Made by a program: the position numbers and the translations under genes. The notes beneath the pieces were generated by a model. The model was given only the letters and a program-made list of their open reading frames with translations. It ran no database searches and was not told where the DNA came from. A stretch of 64,000 nucleotides of DNA from contig NZ_JAHVXI010000001.1 in assembly GCF_021032705.1 (NCBI RefSeq), positions 806,001 through 870,000 on the forward strand, in the 5' to 3' direction. How positions within the stretch are numbered: position 1 is the stretch's first letter; each line of letters starts with the position of its first letter. The stretch is from Psychroserpens luteolus. GTDB taxonomy: Bacteria > Bacteroidota > Bacteroidia > Flavobacteriales > Flavobacteriaceae. Positions 33,618-42,923 of the stretch are shown one piece after another.

Positions 33618-35144
33618 CTATTCTTTATAAAAATCATAGGTTGTTCTTTCTACGCTTGGATGTAGTTTTAAAGTAAATTTAATCACGTTATTGTCTTCAA
33701 TTACAAAAGGAAAAACGGATTCGCCATATAACGGGTTATTAAAAACCGCATAAAACTCATTGTTTTTTAAATGCATTAATTTAACATTGAGGTCTTTATG
33801 ATGTTCGAAATCGATTCGCAATTGATCTTCTCCTCCTTTTTTAATGGTTAACATCCCATAAACTTCGTTTTTATAAGAGCCTTCAAAACGGTCAAGAGAC
33901 ACCGAAGTCTTATTATTTTCAGCGACTTCCTTTAAGCGTAAATCTTTTTCTGCTTTTTCTCTATTTTTTCCCCTTTCATAAAAGCTTCTATATAATTTGC
34001 TATAATTGTTTCTAGGTAAATCTAAGTAGGCGTCTAGAATATCCCATTTAAGTGCTTCAAAAAAATAATTCTGATCGGTGTTTGTCAAAATAACTATCCC
34101 AATATTTTTTTCAGGAACGTTGGTCACAGAGGTGACATAACCATGAATTCCTCCAGTATGCATGATTAATTTATGACCTTCATAGTCCTGCAAATCCCAA
34201 CCCAATCCATATAATGAAAAATGACTTTTATGAAATGGGTGCCAACTATTCCCTTGAATACTTCTTGGGTATATAGTTTGCGCAATTGCTTTTTGAGGGA
34301 TGACTTGGGTTTCATTATATACTCCATTATTTAAAAGTGCAATTACCCACTTACTCATATCGGCAATAGATGAAGAAATACTGCCAGCTGGAGCAGTTGC
34401 ATCGATGTCTCCATATGGAATAATTTTTAACTTTCCATCTACAAGTGTATGTGCTAATGTTGTATTGGTAGCCAACTTAATTTCTTCGGAAAGCGCAAGG
34501 GTGTTATTCATTTCGAGAGGAGTAAATATTTTTGTTCTCAATTGTTCAGCCCATGTTTTGTTTGATGAAGCTTTGATAATTTCACCAGCAATTGTATACC
34601 CTGTATTAAAGTAACCCCAAGTTTCTCTATAGTCATAAGTAGGCTCTATTAAGGCGAATTTTTTTATAATGTCTTCAGAAGATAATTCATTGTCGAAATT
34701 TAAAAAATCACCTTGAAAGGTTTCAAAACCCACACGATGGGAGAGGATATCTAAAACATTAACTTTTTCTGTTAACCATGGGTCTTTTAATTTAAAGTAC
34801 GGCAACCATTTCTTGACAGGATCTTTTAAAGAAAATAGTTTTTCCTCCGCTAAAGTGGCCATTAAAATTGAAGTAAATGCTTTAGAATTACTTCCAATCA
34901 TAAACAAAGAGTTTTCATCTAAAGGTGTATTTGACTCAATATCTTTAACGCCATTTACTATAGTTTTAACAACTTTTCCGTCTTTAATAATTGCAACAGC
35001 AACTCCTGGAATTTGCCATAACTTTTGTTCTGTTTTAATATATGATTCTAAACTATCTTCAATAAATTGGGGTTGATTATCTTGAGAATAAAGGCTATAA
35101 CTAAGTAAAACAAATAGCGTGGTAATTTTTTGTAATCTAGTCAT
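33618..35144 (-). CDS. Class C beta-lactamase-like serine hydrolase
   Basis: 508 aa with a signal peptide (about 1-20). The penicillin-binding/class C motifs are visible: SxxK as S85-N-S-K88 (FMIGSNSKAFTSIL), YxN as YFNTGYTIAGEI, and HTG as MHTGGIHGYVT. The C-terminal about 110 residues (KEVAENNKTSVSLDRFEGSY onward) look like a DUF3471-type lipocalin-like extension. Such proteins are D-aminopeptidases, esterases or peptidoglycan carboxypeptidases more often than true antibiotic-resistance enzymes. It is divergent from dusB. Confidence 0.9.
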   Translation of the reverse strand: MTRLQKITTLFVLLSYSLYSQDNQPQFIEDSLESYIKTEQKLWQIPGVAVAIIKDGKVVKTIVNGVKDIESNTPLDENSLFMIGSNSKAFTSILMATLAEEKLFSLKDPVKKWLPYFKLKDPWLTEKVNVLDILSHRVGFETFQGDFLNFDNELSSEDIIKKFALIEPTYDYRETWGYFNTGYTIAGEIIKASSNKTWAEQLRTKIFTPLEMNNTLALSEEIKLATNTTLAHTLVDGKLKIIPYGDIDATAPAGSISSSIADMSKWVIALLNNGVYNETQVIPQKAIAQTIYPRSIQGNSWHPFHKSHFSLYGLGWDLQDYEGHKLIMHTGGIHGYVTSVTNVPEKNIGIVILTNTDQNYFFEALKWDILDAYLDLPRNNYSKLYRSFYERGKNREKAEKDLRLKEVAENNKTSVSLDRFEGSYKNEVYGMLTIKKGGEDQLRIDFEHHKDLNVKLMHLKNNEFYAVFNNPLYGESVFPFVIEDNNVIKFTLKLHPSVERTTYDFYKE

Positions 35145-35245
35145 TATTATATCTTTTTATGAATGTATGATTTTTAAAAACTGAAAGGCTAATGCATAAA
35201 AATACAACAATTATTAAGTGAATAGTAGGTTTGTTTAAAAAGCAT

Positions 35246-35253
35246 TAATTTTG
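35246..35253 (+). promoter_or_regulatory. -7 element of the dusB promoter
   Basis: TAATTTTG fits TAnnTTTG and places the transcript start about 12 nt before the TTG start codon of dusB. No clean -33 element is seen at the standard distance. Confidence 0.45.
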
Positions 35254-35270
35254 CGCAAAATAAAACGATT

Positions 35271-36263
35271 TTGGTAAAAATAGGTAACATAGAACTTCCA
35301 GATTTCCCATTGCTTCTAGCGCCAATGGAAGATGTGAGTGATCCTCCTTTTCGTGCGTTGTGCAAAGAACAAGGCGCCGATGTGGTTTATACTGAATTCA
35401 TCTCTAGCGAAGGCTTAATTCGCGATGCTGCTAAAAGTGTCATGAAACTTGATATCTATGAAAAAGAACGTCCGGTTGGTATTCAAATTTTTGGAGCTAA
35501 CATGGATAGTATGCTTCAGACCATCGATATTGTAGAGAAGTCTAATCCTGATATTATTGATATCAATTTTGGATGTCCAGTTAAAAAAGTAGTCAGTAAA
35601 GGTGCAGGTGCAGGAATCTTAAAAGATATTTGCATGATGGAAAGCTTAACTGCCGAAATGGTTAAGCGAACCAGTCTACCTGTAACTGTAAAAACACGTT
35701 TAGGCTGGGATCATGATTCTATAAAGATTGTTGAGGTAGCAGAACGACTTCAGGATGTTGGTTGCAAAGCGATTTCTATACACGGAAGAACACGTGCACA
35801 AATGTATAAAGGTGAAGCCGATTGGAAGCCTATTGCCCAAGTGAAGAACAATCCGAGAATGCATATTCCTGTTTTTGGAAATGGCGACGTTGACTCTCCA
35901 GAAAAAGCGGCACTTATGCGCGATAGTTTTGGTTTAGATGGCTGTATGATTGGTCGTGCAACAATTGGAAACCCTTGGTTTTTTAAACAAGTAAAGCACT
36001 TTTTTGAAACTGGAGAGCATTTACCGCCTATATCAATGGCCGAACGCGTTGAAGCAGCGAGACGACACTTGCAAATGTCTATTGATTGGAAAGGTGAAAA
36101 ACTTGGAGTTTTTGAAACTAGACGACATTATACGAATTACTTTAAAGGCATTCCAAACTTTAAAGAATACCGAATGAAAATGGTGACTAGTGATGACTCA
36201 AAAGATGTATTTGCTGCTTTTGATGAGGTTTTAGATAAATTTGCTAACCATCAATTTGTTTAG
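35271..36263 (+). CDS. dusB: tRNA-dihydrouridine synthase (DusB family)
   Basis: 330 aa, starting at TTG (35271), which gives the family's normal start VKIGNIELPDFPLLLAPMED. This FMN TIM-barrel enzyme reduces uridine to dihydrouridine in tRNA D-loops. Visible: APMEDVSDPPFR at the FMN site, the catalytic-Cys motif INFGCPVKKVVSKGAGAGIL, the HGRTRAQMYKGEADW loop and FGNGDVDSP. The C-terminal helical tRNA-binding domain is complete (HYTNYFKGIPNFKEYR). Convergent with the permease gene just downstream. Confidence 0.96.
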   Translation: MVKIGNIELPDFPLLLAPMEDVSDPPFRALCKEQGADVVYTEFISSEGLIRDAAKSVMKLDIYEKERPVGIQIFGANMDSMLQTIDIVEKSNPDIIDINFGCPVKKVVSKGAGAGILKDICMMESLTAEMVKRTSLPVTVKTRLGWDHDSIKIVEVAERLQDVGCKAISIHGRTRAQMYKGEADWKPIAQVKNNPRMHIPVFGNGDVDSPEKAALMRDSFGLDGCMIGRATIGNPWFFKQVKHFFETGEHLPPISMAERVEAARRHLQMSIDWKGEKLGVFETRRHYTNYFKGIPNFKEYRMKMVTSDDSKDVFAAFDEVLDKFANHQFV

Positions 36264-36267
36264 AAAA

Positions 36268-37470
36268 CTATCCTTTTACTAAGTTTTTTGTAATACGTTG
36301 TGAAGCGAGCTTTGAGGCTAAAAGACCCAAAACGACAATCGTTAGAATCACAACCACAAAGTTGACAACCTTTAACTCTACAGGATAAGGAAGTGATGGC
36401 GTTAACATAATGAGTGCAAATTGCTTTTGTAGAAATACAATAATAAACCCTAAAACGAGCCCAATAGTTCCCGCTAGAATAGTCATTAAACTACCTTGTA
36501 AAAAGAAAATACGCCTAATGTCTTTTGTAGTTGTACCAAGGTTAAATAGAGTGTTTATCGATTCTTTTTTATCCAAGATCATCATAATCAATGCACCAAT
36601 CACATTAAATAATGCAATAATGATTACCAAAGTAAAAATGAGATATACAGCCACATTTTCGGTGTTGAGCATCTTATAAAGCGCATCATTAAGTTGCGCT
36701 CTATCTTTAACTTCTATAGTATTTCCTAAGGCTGTTTTTAAGGCAGTGGCGACTTCTGTTTGGTCGGCGTCTGTAGTCAATTTAAACTCTAGTGAAGACA
36801 CTTGGTTATCATCATAGTTGAGCAAATATCTAGCTGTTTCAATATTAGAAAAAATGTATTCATTATTCAGTTCTTCATTGATATCTAATATTCCAACATT
36901 ATAGGCTTTAACGGTTGTAAATGCACCTTTAACCGAAGTGATTTGTCCTTTTCCGGGTTTAGGCACATATATTTTTTGATGTCGCGTTAAGTCTAAAGTA
37001 CCATACGATAACTTTCGTGATACACCACCTCCAGATACAATTTGGTCGGTACCACGTTCGAGCCAATTTCCGTAGTAGATCCTAGAGTCTATAGCTGTAA
37101 TTTTAGTGAAATTCTCATCAACACCTTTTAAGGTTACGATTTGATGTTTGTTATCAAACTCTAAGATTACCCGTTCTTCAATAATTTTTGAGTAACCTTG
37201 AATACCATCTATAGATTGTATAGCAAGAACATCCTTTTCAGAAAGTGTAAATGATTTCCTTTCAGAAGGCACTACTTTTAAATCTGGATCCACAAACGAT
37301 GAAAACTCTAAGCTGAAGGTTTTTAATCCAGCAAAACCAGAAAGCACAATAAACAAGGCAGCAGAGGCAATGACAGTTCCTGAAGCCGCAATAATAGTCA
37401 TAATATTTATAGAATTATTGCTGCTTTTAGAAAACAGATACCGCTTTGCTATGTATAATGAGACGTTCAT
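36268..37470 (-). CDS. LolC/LolE-type ABC transporter permease (FtsX fold)
   Basis: 400 aa. An N-terminal membrane helix (about 20-45, IMTIIAASGTVIASAALFIV), a large periplasmic MacB_PCD-like domain (about 50-255) and three C-terminal helices (about 270-395) make the FtsX/LolE architecture. Such permeases with an ATPase move lipoproteins from inner to outer membrane. No ATPase gene is adjacent; in flavobacteria lolD is often elsewhere. It lies 39 bp downstream of rbfA on the same strand, a conserved flavobacterial neighbour pair. Confidence 0.88.
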   Translation of the reverse strand: MNVSLYIAKRYLFSKSSNNSINIMTIIAASGTVIASAALFIVLSGFAGLKTFSLEFSSFVDPDLKVVPSERKSFTLSEKDVLAIQSIDGIQGYSKIIEERVILEFDNKHQIVTLKGVDENFTKITAIDSRIYYGNWLERGTDQIVSGGGVSRKLSYGTLDLTRHQKIYVPKPGKGQITSVKGAFTTVKAYNVGILDINEELNNEYIFSNIETARYLLNYDDNQVSSLEFKLTTDADQTEVATALKTALGNTIEVKDRAQLNDALYKMLNTENVAVYLIFTLVIIIALFNVIGALIMMILDKKESINTLFNLGTTTKDIRRIFFLQGSLMTILAGTIGLVLGFIIVFLQKQFALIMLTPSLPYPVELKVVNFVVVILTIVVLGLLASKLASQRITKNLVKG

Positions 37471-37509
37471 GCTCTTAGTTGCGAAAGGAAAATCAATGTT
37501 AAGATAGAA

Positions 37510-37905
37510 CTATTTTTTCTTACGTTTTTCTAACTGATCCTGATCCTTGATGGGATCATCTTCTCTTTTAAGAGAACGTTCTATGCCTTCAATGTATTCT
37601 AAAGAGTCGTCGATAAAGAATTCTAAATTTGGCATACGACGTAATTGATTTTTGGTACGCTGCGCCAATTCGTGACGTATTAAGGGTGTGTTTGAGCGTA
37701 TTCCTTTAAGTAATTCGTCGGCCTCTTTATTTGGGAAAATGCTGAGGTACACTTTAGCGATTGATAAATCGGTTGTGACGCTCACCTTACTTACCGAAAT
37801 AATCACACCTCGTAAACCACCATCGGTAGCTGCTTTTTGTAATACTTCGGCTAAATCTTGTTGGAGGATGCCTCCTATTTTTTTCTGTCTTTGTGTTTCT
37901 TCCAT
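37510..37905 (-). CDS. rbfA: Ribosome-binding factor A
   Basis: 131 aa KH-type protein needed for late maturation of the 30S subunit and 16S rRNA 5'-end processing. The family pattern is clear: RQKKIGGILQQDLAEVLQK at the N-terminus, VISVSKVSVTTDLSIAKVYLSIF in the core and RHELAQRTKNQLRRMPNLEFFIDDS with the KH helix. Length is normal. It is first in a short minus-strand unit with the LolC/E-type permease. Confidence 0.96.
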   Translation of the reverse strand: MEETQRQKKIGGILQQDLAEVLQKAATDGGLRGVIISVSKVSVTTDLSIAKVYLSIFPNKEADELLKGIRSNTPLIRHELAQRTKNQLRRMPNLEFFIDDSLEYIEGIERSLKREDDPIKDQDQLEKRKKK

Positions 37906-38028
37906 AGTTACTATAATAAGTAATCATCTGCAAAAGTAGATGATATTTAAGGATTATCTTATTTTTGATAGCAAAATTCATACCTTATCATAAGATTTCC
38001 GTTTAAACGGAAACCAAAATACGTTTAC

Positions 38029-38430
38029 ATGAAGAAAATTGAACATATTGGTATTGCTGTAAAAGACCTTGAAGCGTCTAATACGTTGTTTGCTAAACTC
38101 TTTGGAAAAAAGCATTATAAAATTGAAGCAGTAGAGAGTGAAGGCGTTATGACCTCTTTTTTTAAGGCAGGACCAAATAAAATTGAGTTATTGCAAGCAA
38201 CAAATGCAGACAGTCCAATAGCAAAATTCATTGAAAAAAAAGGTGAAGGCATTCATCATATTGCCTTTGCGGTAAAAGATATTGAAAAGGAAATTGAACG
38301 TTTAAAAGACGAAGGGTTTAAAATGATACATGAGAAACCTAAGAAAGGTGCCGATAATAAATTGATCGCCTTTTTGCATCCAAAAGCTACAAATGGCGTT
38401 CTCATTGAATTATGTCAGGATATTGACTAA
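38029..38430 (+). CDS. mce: Methylmalonyl-CoA epimerase
   Basis: 133 aa glyoxalase/VOC-fold protein. KIEHIGIAVKDLEASNTLF holds the first metal His; FFKAGPNKIELLQATNADSP and KGEGIHHIAFAVKDIEKEI carry the other family marks, and the final Glu is in NGVLIELCQDI. It interconverts (S)- and (R)-methylmalonyl-CoA in propionate and odd-chain or branched-chain catabolism. Other VOC enzymes share the fold, but the motif set and length fit epimerase best. Confidence 0.93.
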   Translation: MKKIEHIGIAVKDLEASNTLFAKLFGKKHYKIEAVESEGVMTSFFKAGPNKIELLQATNADSPIAKFIEKKGEGIHHIAFAVKDIEKEIERLKDEGFKMIHEKPKKGADNKLIAFLHPKATNGVLIELCQDID

Positions 38431-38490
38431 TAATATTGGCATAAATTTCTTGCAGTCTTTGAAAATATGTAGTAATATTGCAGCCTTATT

Positions 38491-38564
38491 GGTCCCATAG
38501 CTCAGTTGGTTAGAGCACCTGACTCATAATCAGGTGGTCCTTGGTTCGAGCCCAAGTGGGACCA
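38491..38564 (+). tRNA. tRNA with CAT anticodon (Met; Ile2 not excluded)
   Basis: A 74-nt cloverleaf without encoded CCA. Acceptor arms GGTCCCA/TGGGACC, D-arm AGCTCAGTTGGTTAGAGC, anticodon stem CCTGA/TCAGG with loop CTCATAA (anticodon CAT), and T-arm with GGTTCGAGCCC. A CAT anticodon is read as elongator Met, or as Ile when C34 is lysidinylated. A -7-like TAATATTG lies at 38473-38480 just upstream. Confidence 0.95.
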
Positions 38565-38570
38565 CACTTA

Positions 38571-38596
38571 AAACCCTTCATTTGAAGGGTTTTTTG
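38571..38596 (+). terminator. Intrinsic terminator of the tRNA gene
   Basis: AAACCCTTC (38571-38579) and GAAGGGTTT (38584-38592) form a 9-bp stem with loop ATTT and a T-run, 7 bp after the tRNA. The following 38600-38820 holds nothing I can identify. Confidence 0.85.
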
Positions 38597-38820
38597 TTTT
38601 GTATCCTATCTCTTTAAGATACTTTTATTTATGAAGGGGTTTTAATAAATCGCAAATACAGACCTATTAGAGTAACTTCTACTAAAATTATTAGGATCAC
38701 CATAACACTTTAAAATTTTAGACTTATATATAAAACAGGCTGTTACGAGAATACCCTAAAAAACCACTTAGTTTTAACACATTGTATGTAGGTTTTCATA
38801 ATAATCAATAAAGTTTCTAT

Positions 38821-40857
38821 TTATTCTATTCCATGAGACCTTAAGATGGCCTGAAAGCGTTCATCTTCTTTTAAATAATCAAAAAACTCATCATGCTCTC
38901 TTTTTAGCGTTCGTGTTTGTTTATTCCGTAAGGTATCTAAATGAAATAAAACACTATCGGTGTTTTTTAAGGCAGCATAAACTACAGCAAGTTGTTGGCT
39001 CTTTTCCCTAGGGTGTCCAATTTTATGAATAGAGTCTATAGTACTATAAGCCTTAAGAGTGTCTCCGGTTTTAACGTAACAATACCCTAAAAAACGGTTA
39101 AATACGTTTTCTGTTTTTACAATCTCTTCGAGATAAGGAATTGCCTTTTTGTATTTTTTTTGATCCATAAACAATCTAAAATAAGATCTATTGATGACAA
39201 ATTGATTGCTATCATCATCTCTATTTTGAATCTTATCCATTATTGCTTCAGCTCTTTCGTATTCGTAGTTTGCCGATAAGGCATTAAAATAACTATTAGC
39301 TGTTGGAAATGATAAGGGGTCTAAACGATAGGCAATTTCAGCTTGTTCTAATTGCTTTTTATATTGACCAGTATAATAGAAAAACGTAGAATATTGATGT
39401 CTTGCTGTTAGATCATTTGGTGATAGTTGTATCGCTTTTTTAAACGCATTTTCTGCAGCCTCATGACGACCTTCAATATTATTGATAAGTCCCTTTACAG
39501 AATATATTCTTGAGACCTTATCGTTTATTTTTTCTGCCTTATCTAAATACTCATTTGCTAGCTTAGATGCTTCAACAGGATCTCTTCCAGAGTAATAGGT
39601 TTCTAGATATATTGAGTTGGCAATTTCAGCATAAGCTAAGGCATATTTTGGGTCTAAAGCTATGGCTTCTTTATATAATAGAATACTCTTAGCTAAGCTT
39701 TCTTCATTTCGTTTATCTGCTTCATTTCTCCCTTCTATAAACAATTTATAAGCCTCTATGTTTTGTGTAGGAACAATAGCTAATCCTTGCTCTTCTTCAA
39801 AGGACAGATTAATTTCTAGTGCATCAACAATCTCTTCAGATACTTCTGTTTGTAAGCTAAATATATTGGTTAGTGTTTTATCATAGTTCTCTGCCCATAA
39901 ATGCTCATCAGTGACGGCGTCGATAAGTTGGGCTGCTATTCTAATGTCGTTTCCGTATTTGCGAATACTGCCTTCTAAAATGTAAGACACGCCTAATTCT
40001 TTAGCTATTTCAGGAATTGTTTTTTTAGTGTTTTTATACTGCATTACCGACGTTCGAGAAATCACATGCAAGTCTTTAATTTTAGATAATTGTGTCAGGA
40101 TATCTTCTGTAATACCATCTCTAAAAATTTCGGCATCGTCTTCAGAGCTAAGATTTTCAAAAGGCAAGACTGCTATTGAAAGCTCATTAGGTGTTGTGTG
40201 TTGTGTGTTAAAATGCTGAACTGTAAATATACCAGCTATGGTAAGTGCTAAAACTAGCATTGCAATCACAAACCATTTGGTTTTAGAGTTTGAGATGTCT
40301 TTGGTGTTCGAAGCGTCTTTTAGTTTGCCTTTAACCTCTTCTGGTTTTGGTACAATTAAACCATCATTCGCAATAGCAAATATAGGCATGGCACCATCAA
40401 CATTTTTTAACTCATAGGCATCTAAAAACTGTGCTTTAATGTCTTGATGACTTCTGATTTGATCATGAACCTTATCAGAAATCAATACACTTCCAGAAAC
40501 AGCGCAAGATTCAATACGTGAGGCAACATTAACGGCGTCCCCTATGATATCTTCATCAGTATAGACAATGTCACCAACATGAATCCCAATTCTAACAGGT
40601 ATTTTGGTGCCTTCAAGAAAAGATCGTTGTAACTCTATAGCGCATTTAACCGCCTCTACACTACTCGTGAAAATACTTAATGTACCATCTCCAAAATATT
40701 GAATAATCTTACCATTAAACGCCTCGGTAGTTACCTCAAATGTACTCCGATGTCTATTTCTAATATTAAGCGCTTCTTTTTCATCACGCTGCATTAAAGC
40801 CGTGTAGTCTTCAATATCTGTAAACATTATTGCAGCTAAAAGCCTTTGCTGTGACAT
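38821..40857 (-). CDS. Class III adenylate/guanylate cyclase with TolB/FlgO-like and TPR domains
   Basis: 678 aa. Residues about 5-170 are a class III cyclase domain: AAIMFTDIEDYTALM (metal Asp14), KIIQYFGDGTLSIF (second metal Asp), VRIGIHVGDIVYTDED and GDAVNVASRIES. One membrane helix (about 196-214) follows, then a FlgO/TolB-N-like module (about 227-350, LSIAVLPFENLSSEDDAEIF) and TPR repeats to the end. The cyclase is N-terminal and cytoplasmic, the TPR part periplasmic, so it can turn an envelope signal into a cyclic nucleotide. It is divergent from a sigma-54 activator with a cyclic-nucleotide-binding domain, a likely receptor of its product. Confidence 0.9.
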   Translation of the reverse strand: MSQQRLLAAIMFTDIEDYTALMQRDEKEALNIRNRHRSTFEVTTEAFNGKIIQYFGDGTLSIFTSSVEAVKCAIELQRSFLEGTKIPVRIGIHVGDIVYTDEDIIGDAVNVASRIESCAVSGSVLISDKVHDQIRSHQDIKAQFLDAYELKNVDGAMPIFAIANDGLIVPKPEEVKGKLKDASNTKDISNSKTKWFVIAMLVLALTIAGIFTVQHFNTQHTTPNELSIAVLPFENLSSEDDAEIFRDGITEDILTQLSKIKDLHVISRTSVMQYKNTKKTIPEIAKELGVSYILEGSIRKYGNDIRIAAQLIDAVTDEHLWAENYDKTLTNIFSLQTEVSEEIVDALEINLSFEEEQGLAIVPTQNIEAYKLFIEGRNEADKRNEESLAKSILLYKEAIALDPKYALAYAEIANSIYLETYYSGRDPVEASKLANEYLDKAEKINDKVSRIYSVKGLINNIEGRHEAAENAFKKAIQLSPNDLTARHQYSTFFYYTGQYKKQLEQAEIAYRLDPLSFPTANSYFNALSANYEYERAEAIMDKIQNRDDDSNQFVINRSYFRLFMDQKKYKKAIPYLEEIVKTENVFNRFLGYCYVKTGDTLKAYSTIDSIHKIGHPREKSQQLAVVYAALKNTDSVLFHLDTLRNKQTRTLKREHDEFFDYLKEDERFQAILRSHGIE

Positions 40858-40970
40858 TTTTGGATTAATTATGTTAGGAGCTACTAAGTTAATTAAAAAT
40901 GTTTTGAGATGAAATTGTTTACTAATTCTGAAATAATAATTAATATCTTTAACTAGAAATTTATCACTTA

Positions 40971-42809
40971 ATGCCTAATCATAATTTAGTTGAATTTTTA
41001 TCCAAAGTGTCATTCTTCTCAGAGGTATCAAAACAATCTCTTGAGAACTTAATTGTGAATTCATCTGAGGAATCTTTTCGAAAAAATGATACGATTATAG
41101 CTAAAGACACTATAGGCGATTCTATGTATGTCATTATCAATGGTGAAGTTAAAGTTCATGATAAAGAGCATCAATATGACACCCTTACAGAAGGTGAGTG
41201 TTTTGGGGAGTATGCTTTAATTGATAATAAGAAACGGTCGGCATCAGTGACCGCTGTAGAGCGAACAAAAGTGCTTAAGATTGAACGTGAAGATTTTTTA
41301 AACCTCATGAGCGCCGACAGTGGATTAGCTCAAGGCATTTTAGCAGTTATGATTAAGCGTCATAGAGAATTAGACACCATTCAAGAACGACTCTCGACAT
41401 CTAAATTAGAACTCGAATTGGCGAGTTCTAAAACGAACGGGCTCATACAAGGCGCGATGGATGCTATTATTATGTTTGATCATAATTTTAGAATTGTGCT
41501 TACAAACCCATCCGCGAATAAGTTGTTAGAAAATGATGATGCATTACAGCGTAACATACTCTACTTTTTTGATGAAGAAAGTGCTGAGGTGATTAAATCG
41601 CTAGTTAATGAAGCCGAAAAGAATACGACCAAAACAATTAATAGTTTTATTCCAAATATGGTTAAGGTTATAGGGTCTAATGAAACCGAAACTCTAAATG
41701 AAGGCACTATTAGTAAATTTGGAAATGAAACAGAAACGTTTTATACGCTTATTCTTAGAAACATAGAAGAGCGTATTGAAGCTGAAGATCAGATTAATTT
41801 TTTAACCAAGCAAACACAGTATCTTAAAGAAGAAATTAAAGAGCTTACTAATGATTATGGAATTGTTGCTGAAGATGTAAAAATGCAAAACGTTTTAAGT
41901 CTTATAAAGCATGTTGCTCCTACCAATGCTACTGTTTTAATAAATGGAGAAACGGGAACAGGAAAAGAATTAGTCTCTAGAGCTATTCACGAAGCCAGCG
42001 ACAGAAAAGACATGCCATTGGTACGAATTAATTGTGGTGCGATACCAGCTAACCTCATTGAAAGTGAATTATTTGGTCATAAAAAAGGAGCGTTTACGGG
42101 TGCAACAGCAGATAGAAAAGGGCGTTTTTTATTAGCTGATAAAGGGACAATCTTTTTAGATGAAATTGGAGAAATGCCAATCGATCTACAACCCAAATTA
42201 TTACGTGTTATACAAGAAGGAGAATTTGACCCTGTAGGAAGTTCCGAAACTATTAAAGTTGATGTTCGTATTATCGCAGCGACTCATAGAGATTTATTAC
42301 AGCATGTAGCCGATGGTAAGTTTAGGGAAGATCTGTATTACCGACTTAATGTATTTCCAATTGAAGTTCCAGCATTAAGAGATAGGGGGAAAGACGTGTG
42401 CTTGATCGCTGATGAAATGATTAAAGGTTTTTCGAAGAAAATGAATAAACCATTAGTTGATTTGTCGGAAACTGATAAATCAGTGTTGACATCTTATCAC
42501 TGGCCAGGAAATGTTCGGGAGCTTCAAAACTTGATAGAACGTGCTATTATTGTATCTAAAGATGGTGCTATTAAACTCAAGGATATCATACCAGATAAGG
42601 ACTCTGATGAAGAGCTCTCACAAGAACAACAAGATAAAATCTATACAGCTAAAGAGCTACTTGCTCTCGAAAAAGAAAATATTCTAAAAGCGCTTAAGCA
42701 ATCGCGCTGGAAAATTTCAGGAAAAAATGGTGCGGCCGAACGTCTTCAATTGCCTGCAACTACATTAGCTTCCAAAATCAAAGCTTTAGGCATAGAGCGA
42801 CCTGTATAA
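40971..42809 (+). CDS. Sigma-54-dependent activator with N-terminal cyclic-nucleotide-binding domain
   Basis: 612 aa. Order: cNMP-binding/CAP_ED domain (about 10-125, including GECFGEYALIDNKKRSASVTAV, the phosphate-binding cassette region), coiled coil, PAS-like domain (about 155-270), AAA+ domain (about 295-525: GETGTGKE, GAFTGA loop for sigma-54 contact, LDEIGEMP), and a C-terminal Fis-type helix-turn-helix (about 570-612). The protein opens promoters held by sigma-54 polymerase. A sensory CAP_ED module on such an activator is unusual; most use receiver or GAF domains. The divergent cyclase and the sigma-54 promoter 115 bp downstream suggest a closed circuit. Confidence 0.93.
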   Translation: MPNHNLVEFLSKVSFFSEVSKQSLENLIVNSSEESFRKNDTIIAKDTIGDSMYVIINGEVKVHDKEHQYDTLTEGECFGEYALIDNKKRSASVTAVERTKVLKIEREDFLNLMSADSGLAQGILAVMIKRHRELDTIQERLSTSKLELELASSKTNGLIQGAMDAIIMFDHNFRIVLTNPSANKLLENDDALQRNILYFFDEESAEVIKSLVNEAEKNTTKTINSFIPNMVKVIGSNETETLNEGTISKFGNETETFYTLILRNIEERIEAEDQINFLTKQTQYLKEEIKELTNDYGIVAEDVKMQNVLSLIKHVAPTNATVLINGETGTGKELVSRAIHEASDRKDMPLVRINCGAIPANLIESELFGHKKGAFTGATADRKGRFLLADKGTIFLDEIGEMPIDLQPKLLRVIQEGEFDPVGSSETIKVDVRIIAATHRDLLQHVADGKFREDLYYRLNVFPIEVPALRDRGKDVCLIADEMIKGFSKKMNKPLVDLSETDKSVLTSYHWPGNVRELQNLIERAIIVSKDGAIKLKDIIPDKDSDEELSQEQQDKIYTAKELLALEKENILKALKQSRWKISGKNGAAERLQLPATTLASKIKALGIERPV

Positions 42810-42871
42810 TTAACGATATTTCGTTAATTTAATAACGAAATATCGTTAATATACGAGTTTTCGTTTCGTAT
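42809..42871. promoter_or_regulatory. Perfect 18-bp inverted repeat, candidate enhancer (UAS) for the sigma-54 activator
   Basis: ATTAACGATATTTCGTTA (42809-42826) and TAACGAAATATCGTTAAT (42833-42850) are perfect complements around a 6-nt centre. Each arm is itself a small dyad of form AACGA-N4-TCGTT, so the element is two operator-like units. A further ATACGA/TCGTAT pair lies at 42851-42856/42866-42871. It begins at the stop codon of the activator gene and lies 75-115 bp before the -24 element, the typical enhancer distance. No U-tract follows, so it is not an ordinary terminator. Confidence 0.6.
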
Positions 42872-42923
42872 AATTATTCTTGAAACCATTTTAACACATT
42901 GATTATCAGTATTTTATATTGTT

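Noticed and set aside
33618-35144. Antibiotic-resistance beta-lactamase
   Set aside because: The SxxK/YxN/HTG set and DUF3471-like tail are shared by many esterases and peptidases; nothing points to drug resistance.
38600-38820. Hidden gene or RNA after the tRNA terminator
   Set aside because: AT-rich, no plausible start with family match and no strong stem; I see nothing there.
42809-42850. 18-bp inverted repeat as a terminator of the sigma-54 activator gene
   Set aside because: No T-run follows either arm, the stem is AT-rich, and each arm has its own dyad as operators do. Some terminating effect cannot be excluded.
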